The notes below the pieces were generated by a model. The model was given only the letters and a program-made list of their open reading frames with translations, was not told the DNA's origin and did not search any database. The position numbers and the translations under genes were made by a program. From Vitis vinifera (lineage: Eukaryota; Streptophyta; Magnoliopsida; Vitales; Vitaceae), in assembly GCF_030704535.1 (NCBI RefSeq), contig NC_081815.1, positions 387,001-451,000 on the forward strand: a DNA stretch of 64,000 nt. The letters run 5' to 3'. This document shows, in pieces, positions 37,794 through 50,400 of the stretch; the stretch's first letter is position 1, and each line of letters starts with the position of its first letter.

Positions 37794-40089
37794 ATGGCGA
37801 GCCTGATTTCAGAATTTGGCTACTGGGTCACCTCCATAGCCATAATATCATCAGTATTTTGTGCTGGGGCATGGGGACAGCCATCGGAGAAGACCAGCGC
37901 CTTCTTCATCTTCGGAGACTCAACTGTCGATCCCGGCAACAACAATTACATCAACACCATCCCTGAAAACAGAGCAGACTACAAGCCATATGGCCAGAAT
38001 GGCTTCTTCGATCACCCCACTGGCCGCTTCTGTGAAGGCCGAATAATCGTTGATTTCATCGGTACAAAGCCCACTTGTGTTTATGTAGTTTTTCTCAGAA
38101 TCATTACCTAAATCGTACTGGCTTCTTCTTTTTGTTACTGTTGATACAGCTGAGTATGCTAATCTGCCATTGATTCCTCCATTTTTTCAACCATCCGCTG
38201 ATTTCATTAATGGCGTCAACTTTGCCTCTGGTGGGGCTGGCATTCTTTCTGAAACCAATCAGGGCTTGGTAAGGAATGGTTTTCTGCGTGTGAATATCTA
38301 TATAGAGATAAGGTAGATTTACAGATTGATCTTCTGCATTAGGTGATTGATCTTCAAACACAGTTGAAGAACTTTGAAGAGGTGCAAAAATCATTAACAG
38401 AGAAGTTGGGAGATGAGGAGGCTAAGGAACTGATGTCAGAAGCTGTCTATTTTATTAGCATTGGCAGCAATGATTATATGGGCGGCTATCTGGGAAGTCC
38501 TAAAATGCGAGAGTTATACCATCCCGAAGCTTATGTTGGGATGGTGATCGGGAACTTGACTCAGGCAATTCAGGTGATTAAGCCCTTTATTTTCTATCGT
38601 GTTTATAGTTTGTACTAAGGACCGGACGATATCTACACGGGAGAGAGACTGAGTCATCACAGAACTTCAGTCCAAAGGTTATCATGCCTGCTGAACACTT
38701 GTGTTTGTGCCTGTTCTGTTCAGGTCTTATATGAAAAAGGAGGCAGGAAGTTTGGTTTCCTGAGCTTGTCTCCACTAGGTTGTTTACCTGCCCTGAGGGC
38801 TCTGAACCCCAAAGCCAGTGAAGGTGGCTGCTTGGAAGAGGCTTGTGCTCTTGCACTTGCACATAATAATGCTTTGTCTGCTGTCCTCAGAAGCCTTGAA
38901 CACACGATGAAAGGGTTCATGTACTCCAAATCCAACTTCTATAATTGGCTTAATGACAGAATAAACAATCCCTCCAAGTATGGTAAGTACGCGACTAAGA
39001 GCTGTTTAGGAGTGATTCCGGTTAAAAATGCTTTTCATTTGTAGTGTTTTTGTTAATATTACTTTCATTGGAAACACTTTTAAAATATATTACTTATAGC
39101 TTTAATGATGATTTTAGGAAGTGTTTTTAACATTTTTAATACTTAAAAATTTTCATCATTCAAATATTAAAAATGATAAAAACATTTCATAAAATCACTT
39201 TCAAACACATTTTGGGAGTTCGTTTGGTAGTGATTCTAAAAAGCACTTTTAATATTTATAATGCTTGAAATTTTTTATCATTTATGTATTAAAAATTATA
39301 GAAATACTTTTTAAAAACACTTATAAATACAATCTTAGAATGCATTTGATAGTGATTTTAAAAAATATTTATAATATTTTTAACACTTAAAATAATTAAA
39401 TTTTTTAAGTGTTAAAAATGTTCAAAGGGTTCTTAAAATTACTTTCAAATGACACTTTCACGGTTCAATACATTTTTATAAATAAAAAAAAGTAGTTATT
39501 TATATATAAAGTAAAATAACTTTTCTATAAAAGGTAGACAACTAATAAGCAGTTTATAAAAGTGTTTATATTCTTAAATAAGTATCAAAAAGTTGTTACA
39601 TTTTACATAAAAAAATTACTATTGTTTTATGTAAAATTAGAAAACAAAAGGTCTTAGTATGCTATTCAACAAAACTGCTATGTTTTGAGAATAACTTAGC
39701 AATATTTATTTATTTGTGATAAACCACTTCTTGATAAGTTTTTACTTTTTACATTTACACTAAGGACAAATTTGCGTTTTAATTGTGAAGATTTCAAGGA
39801 TGGGGTGAATGCATGCTGTGGAGCAGGGCCCTATGGGGGCGTCTTCAGTTGTGGTGGAACAAAGAAGGTAACTGAGTACCAGTTATGTGAGAACCCACAT
39901 GAGTACATATGGTGGGATTCTTTCCATCCAACGGAGAGAATCCATGAGCAGTTTGCTAAGGCTCTCTGGGATGGACCTCCTTTCTCTGTAGGCCCATATA
40001 ATCTACAAGAACTCTTCTGGAGCAAGGAGAAGAAGCGCATGACCATTGCTGACATAGTGGATGACCCGGATAATCCAATCGCTGGATGA
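37794..40089 (+). CDS. GDSL esterase/lipase, secreted
   Basis: Five exons, 37794-38061, 38150-38268, 38343-38573, 38724-38982 and 39791-40089 (TGA), total 1176 nt, 391 residues with consistent phases. This is the usual five-exon plan of plant GDSL lipases. An N-terminal signal peptide (VTSIAIISSVFCAGAWG) predicts secretion. The SGNH hydrolase blocks are intact: block I FIFGDSTVDPGNNNYI (Ser), block II NFASGGAG (Gly), block III SIGSNDY (Asn) and block V WWDSFHPTE (Asp and His). Plant members hydrolyse lipid or cell-wall esters; the substrate here is unknown. The end carries an unusually long tail after the last block (about 30 residues, rich in Lys and Asp). The last intron (808 bp) is enlarged by repeats. 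The splice at exon 5 gives SKY-DFKDG where many relatives have Y-GFKEG. Confidence 0.92.
38999..39450. repeat. Degenerate repeats in the last GDSL intron
   Basis: Three related segments start near 39000 (GGAGTGATTCCGGTTAAAAA), 39218 (TTTGGTAGTGATTCTAAAAA) and 39346 (TTTGATAGTGATTTTAAAAA). Each continues with TTTATAATG- or TTTAACACTT-like AT-rich sequence. They look like tandem or nested copies of one short dispersed repeat. No termini fixed. Confidence 0.45.
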
Positions 40090-41482
40090 GCTTGATTTGA
40101 CTCATTCCACACTAATAAGGGCAGGGCCGCAGGGATAGAATAACCATAAACCTATAATGTTGGCACGGGAGTGGGAGGTATATGCTTTGGTTGTTGAGAA
40201 TCTTGAGATACCAAATCCAATATTCCCACCCCATGTCAGTTTGTACGCTTCAGCACATCGTTGTTTTGTTGGGCACCACCTATGTTAATGTAATCAGCCA
40301 TGCCATGTTTGGTTCTGGAAATAATAATCTTTTGAAGATGTTTACCATATGAAATTGGTAGTTACTAAAATATAAATTTAAAGGGTTGAAAATATATGAT
40401 AAAATTTGGAGTTATGGAATGCTAAAATTCTATAATAAAATGGAGTATTAATAATAAAACTTAGTAAAGGGATTAGCACAAGATTAGTCAACCATTGTCG
40501 CACCGTGTCGTGCTGGAATGGCAAACCGAAACCAAACAGATGGCAGAGGCGACAAAATATTAACAGGTGTCTCAAATTCTTGACCACTTTCTTTCACTAT
40601 AATCACCACGTGCAACACACCTTTTTTTCCCCTTTTTATCCATAAAAATAAAATAAAATTCAAACCCTACATCTTCGCCATGTTCACATTTATGGATGGT
40701 CAACTAATCAGTTTTTTATGTCCAAGCTCAAATATGAAAATTTGAAATATAAATAGATAAGAATATGAAAAAAATCATAGAGGTATAAAATAATATGATT
40801 TGAATCATAGAGGGAATGGGATTTAATTGATGGTGAATGGATCATAGCATATAAGAAAATATAACGGTGTCTCCGAAAGAGGGAAAATGAAATATTATTT
40901 GGCATGACAAATCTTCACCACAATGTAACACTAACGCACAGGCAGGATTCACATGACATACTCCACCTTTTTCAGTTTTCACACTGCCCATTAATATTAT
41001 TATTCTCTATTTTATTTATACAATTTTTATTTTTATTATTAATGTCGAGAGAGGTGTGTGTAAATATTAAATAACAAATATATAAACATAGGGGTGTTAA
41101 AATTATTATTTGTGATGTGTGGATGGAGGGTTCACCCAAATTGTGGTTTTCATTCGCTCTCCGGATCTGACCTGATTTTCTCTCTCTAGGGAGGTGGAAT
41201 AGAATAGAATAGGGTTTGATTGAAGAAGAAGAAGAAGAAGAAGAAGAAGGGAGGTGTGGTTTGGATTGGAGGCATTATTGGTGTGTGTTGGGGGTTGAGG
41301 GAGGAATTGTGAATGGAAGGGAGGAGTCAAAGAGGGGGAGATTGGGGAAGGGGATGCTGTATTTGAAGCAGCCAAAGTGGGTGAATGGGGTCATAGGGGC
41401 CTAAATCAGCTCCTCTTTGCATGCCCTTCTGATTCTGTTCCCGAGCCTAAGGCTCGGGATCTGGAACCCCACCCCTCCAATC
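40090..41482. promoter_or_regulatory. GDSL 3' region and SAC gene promoter/leader
   Basis: 40090-40340 is probably the GDSL 3' UTR. 40340-41150 is AT-rich with no gene. About 41160-41482 is the probable 5' leader of the SAC gene. It carries a (GAA)n run at 41224-41249, which reads as an apparent poly-Glu frame but has no coding support. Confidence 0.45.
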
Positions 41483-44400
41483 ATGGCTTCTGAGAACGAG
41501 TCTCCCCGTCAGCAACCCCGTCCCTCCCACGCTTGTATGCAGAAATTCAGACTCTACGAGACTCATTCTGTAATTCTCCTTTCCTTCTTTTCTTTTCTTT
41601 TTTTGCCTTTCTTAATTTCGTCTCTAGCTTTGATCTCCTGGCAATACTTTCTTTTGATTCGTTTTTTCTTTTGCTTGAAAATTCTGGCTGTGTTTTGAAT
41701 TGTGGAAACATGGCATCATTTCCATTTCATTGATGGGGCCTTTTGGTTCTTATACGGAATCTGAATCAAATGCGTGTTTGTTCAATTCAGCTATGACTCT
41801 TATCTTGCACTGCTACATTCGGTGTTCAGATGTTATGTGTTTAGCATCAAAGTTCATCTTCAATGGAGTTTGATCATGGGTCACCCAAAAAAAAAGCCCA
41901 TCGTTATGTTCTTCCAGTTTGGAAATTGTCAAAGCATACTTTTCTTTCTTCGGGTTTTGTCTAGAATCTTTAGTGTATGAGCTGGTTGAGTCATTTACTT
42001 CTGGGCCAAGTTATTAACTTTCTGCTGGGTCAAACATCATGGCTGAGTTCTCAAATTGTGTGAATTGTCGTGTCAAATTGGTTTCCTTTTTTTGTTTTGT
42101 TCTTTGTTCATATTATTTTTCTTGTAAAGGTTGGCACTTAATCAAAGAATTTATGGTCTATAATTCTAATTTCAATTCAGGCCAAGTTTGTAAAAATCTT
42201 ACTTGCATGAACCTCCTACACGAACCTCCTACACTATTTGAAGCTATTTTACAATTCTCTAGTCACATAATCATGATTTATTCTATTGTGATATGAGCTC
42301 CAGCTGCCTGAGGAAAAGTACAAATTCTCAACAAGCTCCAAAGTTTCAGCTCTTGTTGATGTAATATATTCTAATAAAATAAAGTGAAACTCCTCTTCTA
42401 TTCAAAATTCAAATCTAGAAAAGAAAGCTATCATCTAGTTATTCTTTCAACCAAAAAATACTACTCCTTCTATGTTGAACCTCCTAAATGATAATGCTTC
42501 TTGACTCCTGCACCTCTAGTTTGTTTACCTCTCATTTTATAAACAAATATTATGTTCAAAGATGTAAATACTTCATCCCCTTTGCTGGAATTTTGGCATA
42601 GGACTGCGGGACTTATTCTACTTTGCATGGTTTTTACTGTGATTAAAATTAATAAGAAGATTGGAATTTTAGGGTGGGGATGTTTTCTGTACCTTCATTT
42701 TGGCAGCTTTTTTTGTTTCAGCTGTGTGGGGGTGGGTGTATTTATTTTGTATATCTTGGGTCGCAATTTTGGCACCTCTTCTTAATATATATACTCTTCT
42801 TTACTTATCAAAAAATAAAAATAAAAATAAAAAATCGAATTGTAACTTATCTGTTGTACTTCCTTTCCCAATTTCATGCTTTAATTGTTTTTTCTTCATG
42901 ACTACTTCATTTTTAGAACAATCTCACTTTGCATTGAATAAAAACAAGGATCAAGTGCTTATTTAGCAAAGTATTTTCATTCTTAAACAGGTTTATTGGT
43001 GCATATACTCCCTTTATTTTAAATCTTTTTGTGTATATTCAACAACTTACTCATATTTTGGCAATATGTCATGCTGCAGAAATTTTATATGATCGGGAGG
43101 GACAAGACTAGAACATATTGGAGAGTGCTAAAGATTGACAGGTTGGACCCCTCTGAGCTAAACATACGTGAGGATTCTACGACATACACAGAAAGTGAAT
43201 GCTCTGATCTTTTGAGACGGATAAACGAAGGAAACAGGTCCACTGGTGGACTTAGATTTGTCACTACTTGTTATGGAATTGTTGGTATGTAGGTCTTGTT
43301 TGAAATGTTTTTGTACTAAAGATATTTGCACCTTAAGAAAACATATTATCTTCATTGCAGTACTCATGGTGCTTTGCTTTTTCTAGGCTTCATTAAATTT
43401 TTGGGTCCATATTACATGCTGCTTATCACAGAAAGAAGGCAGATTGGTGTGATCTGTGGCCACACGGTATATGCTGTCTCCAAGAGTGAGATGATTCCAC
43501 TTCCAAATCCTGATGTTCAGATCAATATGGCTTATTCTATGAATGAGAACAGGTCTCTTGTTCATTCTGAATGTAAATATATTAAGTCCATTGTACTTCT
43601 GGCAGAAACCTTAGATATGACTTATAAAAATGGAGTCCCTTTTTCTAGTCAGGAAATTGTTGTGTTCTCCTTGTGATTCTTTCATTCGATATTTCCCTTT
43701 AATCTTTCTATAGGAAGTAATTTAACTTTGAAGTACCTTCTTAACAGCAGACATTTCTAATGCACATGGCCGTACAAACATGTTAATTTTTACTAATTTA
43801 TAATTATCACGCTCATCATTAATTAATAAGTATGCTTAGAATTTCTGTTGCCATTTTCTTGCAGTTCTTAAAGATAGAATGAAGTTTTCAATCGGTAAAT
43901 TATCAAATAAAATAGCTGAATACTCCAGTTTTTACATCTTATTTGTTTATCTATCAGGTTGTTGTTGATACTATGTACCAGTGCAATTCTTCCTACTTCA
44001 TGAATGGAACATCTTTTTTCTTGTTTCAATCTGTCACCTAAACATTTTCTTTATGCTTTATCCTTTCTGAAATTTTGCTCAAAACTTTATGATTGTTATT
44101 TAATTTTTACATTTGTTTTATTGGTGTTATAGATACAAGAAGCTCCTATGCATGGTGGATCTTACAAAGGATTTCTTTTTCAGCTACTCATACCATGTTA
44201 TGCGTAGTCTTCAAAGGAACTTGTGTGATAATGAGACAGGGCAGGTCCTTTATGAAACTATGTTTGTCTGGAATGAATTCTTAACTCGGGGAATACGGAA
44301 TCACCTCCAGAATACAGTTTGGACAGTTGCATTGGTATATGGATTTTTCAAGCAGGTGAGGATTGGATAATGTTTGGAATGAATTTTCGTAAGGAAATTG

Positions 44401-47400
44401 AATTTCAGTATGATTTGTGTATGCTTTCCCCTTCACTTGTATAGCTGCAGGTGGATCAACCCTGGTCAGGTGGAGTGCTGGAATTTTTTAGGCCCGGTTA
44501 TATTTTTGTTTGTGATCTCCTGACTTATCTAATAACAAAAATATCTTAGTTTATAGTTTTATATCTTTAAATCATCTGTCAGGGAACTAAATTTGAGTAT
44601 AATTTGGACCCACCTATGACCGAACAAAAATGGGTTCCATAAACAACTCTAGTTTCTGAGTTTCAATACCTCTTGTCTGAGAAGAGAAAGAAAGAGACAT
44701 GCTCCCAAAATGCGATAGAAGGACAATAGGTCATCAATTTCTTGATGCCTTAAGTGCATGCAAATCGAAATTTGAAGAAGGAGAATTGTGAGAGAAAGAA
44801 GTGAAGCTCAATCTGGAAAGGATGAAGGCAAGGGAACTGCAAACATTAGGGCTGATCTCATCACCACACACCTCTACAAACAACCACCCCTATCCTGGGT
44901 TATTGGTTTCCAAGTACACCAGTGAGGTGTCCTGATCTCAAACCTTACATCTACTCTTTTTTGTGCAAACCATAAGTGATCCTAATCATCTAATGCCATA
45001 AGGAACCAGGCACCCCAGGTAACCTCGGGAACCACTGCCACCATCACCAATAAATGCTCCATTCCTCACAGTGACTCCCCCAGGCCCCAAGACCAAACAC
45101 ACGCATGCTTATCCCTCTCTCCTGCTGCTTTAGGTTTACACATCTCATTCAATGCAATTAGATGGCTTCTTCTATTGTTAAAAAAGAAATCCCTCAGAAT
45201 TTCCCAATTACAAAGGCTATGTGAGACTTTAAAATTTGATTTGGAGTATGTTGGAATTTATGTTAAATGAGTCTGAACCAGATCAATTCAACCTGCTAAG
45301 AACATATAAGTTATCTTCCTCCCATCTAGTTGTTTGGAAACTTTTTACATAACCAAGTCCCTGAAATTGGGTGGCTTTAGGATTGAATCATAGGGAGAGG
45401 CCTAGATAAGTCATGGACCATATGTATGTTCTATACCCCACTATAGAAGCCAGCTGCACAAAATGATCATGGTCAACTTTGAGGTCTATTAAAGTGCTTT
45501 TATCTATATTGATCATAAGTCTAGATACCATCCTCGATGTTCTAAGAATGAGTTTAAGATTATAAACGAATTCCTTGTCACTTAAAGAGAAAATGATGTT
45601 TTTTACAAATTACAAAAGGGAGATACAAGCTCGGTCCCCATCAACCTCAAACTACTCAATCAAGCCCCTCTTATCAATCGTATAGATCAATCTAATAAGG
45701 AAATCTCTTGTGATAATAAGTAAGAAACGAGAAATGGGGGTTGCCTTGTTGGATATGTCTGGAGGCCTAAACTAATCCAACCTTTAACATTTTTTTTTAT
45801 TAGAAACAAAAGATGTATTAATTAATGTGAGAAAAAACTTGAGAAAAATGAGAAATACTTCCCATGAAATACAAACTTGATCAGAAGACCTAAAAAAAAC
45901 CTCTGCTTTACAAGGAGATTTGTACAAAAGGAACAAAAAAGATTATACAAGTATAACATCTCCAAAAGCTCATCTAGGCTCCTCACCATGTAAGTCCAAC
46001 CCTAAACATACTGAAAGCCAACTAAGTTGGATGACACTCAAGGGAAAGGGGTTTTAAAACATCAGTGCAGTAGGCCCAAAAAGAAACATAGAAATGAAGT
46101 AAATCTCACATCATCTCAAGCGTCTTCCAAGTATCCTAAAAAATCATAGCATTCTTTCTCCATACAATCCACATCATAGTGAGACAAACAATCTTTCAAA
46201 AAGACTCTCTTACTTATAAAAAAAAAAACCAATCTTTCAAAGAGTCTTGCCTCTAGTAGAGTTCCCAAAACACATAAAAGAAGTAACCATCATATCATGA
46301 ACACTACTTGGTTGAACCCGTACCATCCCAACCTATGAGAATATCTTGTGCCAGAATTCCAAAGTAATTAGACAATGTAAGCATTGATGAGATAATCAAT
46401 TGTCTCTCCACTCCCCCTACATAGGGTGCACTAATCGGGACTAAGGGCTTTAAATGACCTCAATTGTAGTATATCATTGGTATTTACCTTCTTATGTGCC
46501 ATTAACCATGCAAAGGCCATGACCTTATAAGGGACTTTTGATTCCTACAAAAATTTAGCTGGATTGAAAGGAACTGAATGTGATAAATTGGAAAATGCTA
46601 AGAGAAAATATTTTGTTGAGAATACTCTTGAAGAAGAAGGTGCTTTCACATTTGGAACAAATGGAGACAAATGTACATGGAAAAGAGAAGATAATCATCC
46701 CTGAATTTCTTTGCCATTTAACACCGAACCCTTTCTTGTTGAGGGTTTGGTCCAAAAAATGCAGTCCACATGATTATTAGCCTTCTTAAAATTCACCTTA
46801 TGGATGATCCCATCCTTTTTTTTATAACTGATATCTCTCACTCACAATCTCAAGAATGCTGCCTGAGAGGGAAAATGGTTTCATGAAGCCCTGAAATGAA
46901 GATGCTTGGGGAGAAGTGAATCTTTTTCAGCATCATATAAAGGCTTGTTATCAAACTTATGGGCTGAAAGTCCTTTGCTTATACATGTCCATTTTGGGGG
47001 ATATAGAACAATTCTCCAATTTTGAATCCATTTGCTTGTACTCATAGCATAGATATGAGCAATGTTTTAACTTTTGAAAAAGGGAGTTATTTATAGACTT
47101 GCACTTACAATGGCAGATCAAATTGTTTGAGGTATAAGTAGTTAAAAATTGTTTTACTTCCTGCCTTGATGCCTGATTCAAGTGGCAAGGGATTCAAGTG
47201 GGAATGTGGGAGGTTAGAGTCCCAACAGGGATGAAAAGAAATAAAAAGAACAAAGAAAAAAAATGTTTCCTAGCAGAAAACAAAAAATGTTTAGCTTCCT
47301 AATTTTGTTGAAACTCAATTTTTGATAGGTCGAATTTTGTTGAAACTTACTGTCTCGATCATATATCAGTATTGCCTAGAAAACTCAGTAGATGCTTGTC

Positions 47401-50400
47401 TGCTCCTTTTTGCATGCACCAAACCTTTGGCATTTTATTGATTGCTCTATGTTGTGTGAAACCAGGCCAAATTTTCTATCTCTGGACGGGACTTTAAACT
47501 CACCCTCATTGCAAGGCGTTCACGACATTATGCTGGCACCAGGTGGGATTGAACTGGCTTCTTGTGATTGTTAGTTATTCTATGCTATAACCATGTCCTT
47601 TTAAGAAAATACATGGTATCTTTTGTTGCTATTCTTTAATGATCCGTTGTAGTAAGGCATCTTGAAAAGGTTTATTGCATATAATATATAAGCATCTCTG
47701 TGTGGAATATTCATTATATGCCTTGAATGAGCGATTGATGGATTATTATCCATTTCATTGATTTTAACTTCACTTTGCTTATGAGTCCAATGAAACAAGT
47801 GGACCTGGTTAGCTAAGCTACTAGTATTCAAGATTTTGTAATATTGCAATGAAATTATTCATCAATAAGGAGAGAGAGAGAGAGAGAGAGAAAATGTTTC
47901 TGATACAGTTAGGAGTAATGTAAATTTTTTTCCTCTCTCACTTTTGGCCACTTGCTTTATATGTTAATGTTATGTTTATTTGCTTCTCATCGAGTGCTTT
48001 CTTCTAATGTAGGTATTTGAAAAGAGGTGTAAATGAGAAAGGCAGAGTAGCTAATGATGTTGAGACAGAACAGATTGTGTTTGAAGATGTCCCTGAAGGG
48101 TCTCCCATTCAAATTAGTTCTATTGTCCAGAATCGTGGCTCAATCCCTCTCTTTTGGTCACAGGAAACGTCACGCTTGAATATTAAACCTGATATTATAT
48201 GTATGTTCTCACATGCTAATTATAGCATTAAACATAATGCTGTATTTTTTTTCCACTGACACTTGTATTTCTTTAGTGTCAAAGAAGGATCAAAATTATG
48301 AAGCCACCAGACTTCACTTTGAAAATCTTGTCAAGAGATATGGCAACCCTATAATCATTTTGAACTTGATTAAGGTATTTATAACTTGATCTAATTCTTG
48401 TCTTTTTCCATCACCTTCTTCTTCTTCATAAATTGTCATTAAGCATGCAGAGGATAGAGGACTTCTGATATTATTACTGTATAGAAATATTGGTAATAGG
48501 GAACTCCAAAATTTTGATGCATTTGATTGGCAGATGTTGAATAATTTTTATCTTCTTTACCCTCTTTTGGTTGACACTATTTTTTTAATCAATAGACACA
48601 TGAGAAGAGGCCTCGAGAGTCCATTCTTCGTGCTGAGTTTGCTAATGCAATTGAATATATTAATAAAGATTTATCAGAGGAAAACCGCCTCAAGTTCCTT
48701 CACTGGGATCTACACAGACATTCTCGGAGGTACTTGACTTATCTCAGTTTTGGGCTTTATTTTTTATGCTAATGCTCTTTTATAGATGTGTTTCTTATTT
48801 GGGAAAAGCAATGTTTTTCAGCAAAGCTACAAATGTTTTGCTACTTCTGGGAAGAGTGGCCTCATATGCGTTGACGTTAACGGGTTTCTTTTATCGTCAA
48901 GTGACACCTGACTTGAAACCTGAGGATTGTTTGAAAGGGCCTCAACTTGAGTAAGTTCTCTATTCCATGATTTGAGCTGTCTGAGATTTGCATCAAATAT
49001 GGCTCCTTTTGTTTATTCTGCTTATTTGCACTGATATTATTTTCTAATGTTTGATAAAAGATCTTTCTCTCTGTTACTAGAGAACCAATTAGTTTCAGAT
49101 CATGCTTGAAGCCATGGGGAATATACGCTTTTCCGATTGTCTTTGTCTGTCAGTAGCTTGGCTATGGTATCTTTGCTTTAAAAGATTAACAAAAGCAGAT
49201 ACACTTGCTGTTCCATGTGCCCTTTATTTTTTTTTTCTTTTTTTTTTTTTTTAAAAAAAATTTCTTTTAAATAAATTTCCATTTTGTGTTTTAGTAAAGG
49301 AACCTTTTTTTTTGTAAGGATCTAATGCCCACTCTTTCCTCCCTCTGAACTTCCCTAATCACCTGCTGTCATGAAGGTTTCATTTATATATATATATATA
49401 TATATAATCCTTGAGTTAAGACAATTGAATTCTGGAAGTTAAGCATGTTGAATCATGTGATTGTACAAAAGATTTTAATATAGCTCACTATTCACTCAGT
49501 GGATGGTCTCTTTTTTTTCTCCTGCTAAAATTTGTGTATAAATGATGTGATTCATGAAGTTTGATTTTGTTGGTTATTGATTTGGGTGTTAGAAATCATG
49601 AGCTTTCTTCTTTTTTCTTTCTCTTTTCCCTCTTCTTTGTAGCTGAAATACATTTTAGCTATAGTTGGTTGCCATAGCATTGGGATGGATATTGCAGTAT
49701 GTACTTTGTAGATACATGGGGAAATTGGGTGGGATGGTGGGTTTCCCTATGCTTTTCTGATCTCTGAAAATGTAACTCTAATCTCTCATAGAGAATTGCA
49801 CGTATTATTGGAAGCAAAAAGATCATGTTGCAGATTTTTACTTTATTAGTTTTTTTCCCAGTAATGCTAGCGTACTGACAGGAAGGTTGGCTATGAAAAT
49901 ATAATGCAGGAACTCTGATATGAGCGACTTATCTCTCCATGAAAATTGTGAGAGTCACAACGAGGATGATGATAATTTGGAGAGGAAATTTAGTGGAGGT
50001 AACAATATTGCTAATGGAAATCATTCTGTCAAGCCACCAATGCTCCAAAAGGGGGTGCTCAGGACCAATTGCATAGACTGCCTGGATCGGACTAATGTTG
50101 CACAGTATGCATATGGCCTGGCAGCTCTTGGTCGCCAGCTTCATGCTTTAGGTGTTATAGATGTCCCAAAAATAGATCTTGATGCTCCTTTAGCTGATGA
50201 TTTAATGGGGTTTTATGAAAGAATGGGTGACACACTTGCACACCAATATGGTGGCTCAGCTGCTCATAACAAGGTAAGGATGACTTGTGATGCTGATTGC
50301 TAGTGTATGCAATTTTTTAATTCAAAAGAATAATTGAACTTAGGTTTTTGTTTTTGTTTGTATTCTCTTCTTTAACTACCTTTGTCATATCCTTACTCCC

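Noticed and set aside
41224-41404. Poly-Glu ORF upstream of the SAC gene
   Set aside because: A (GAA)n microsatellite in the probable 5' leader; the starting codon is not a convincing ATG context and there is no similarity.
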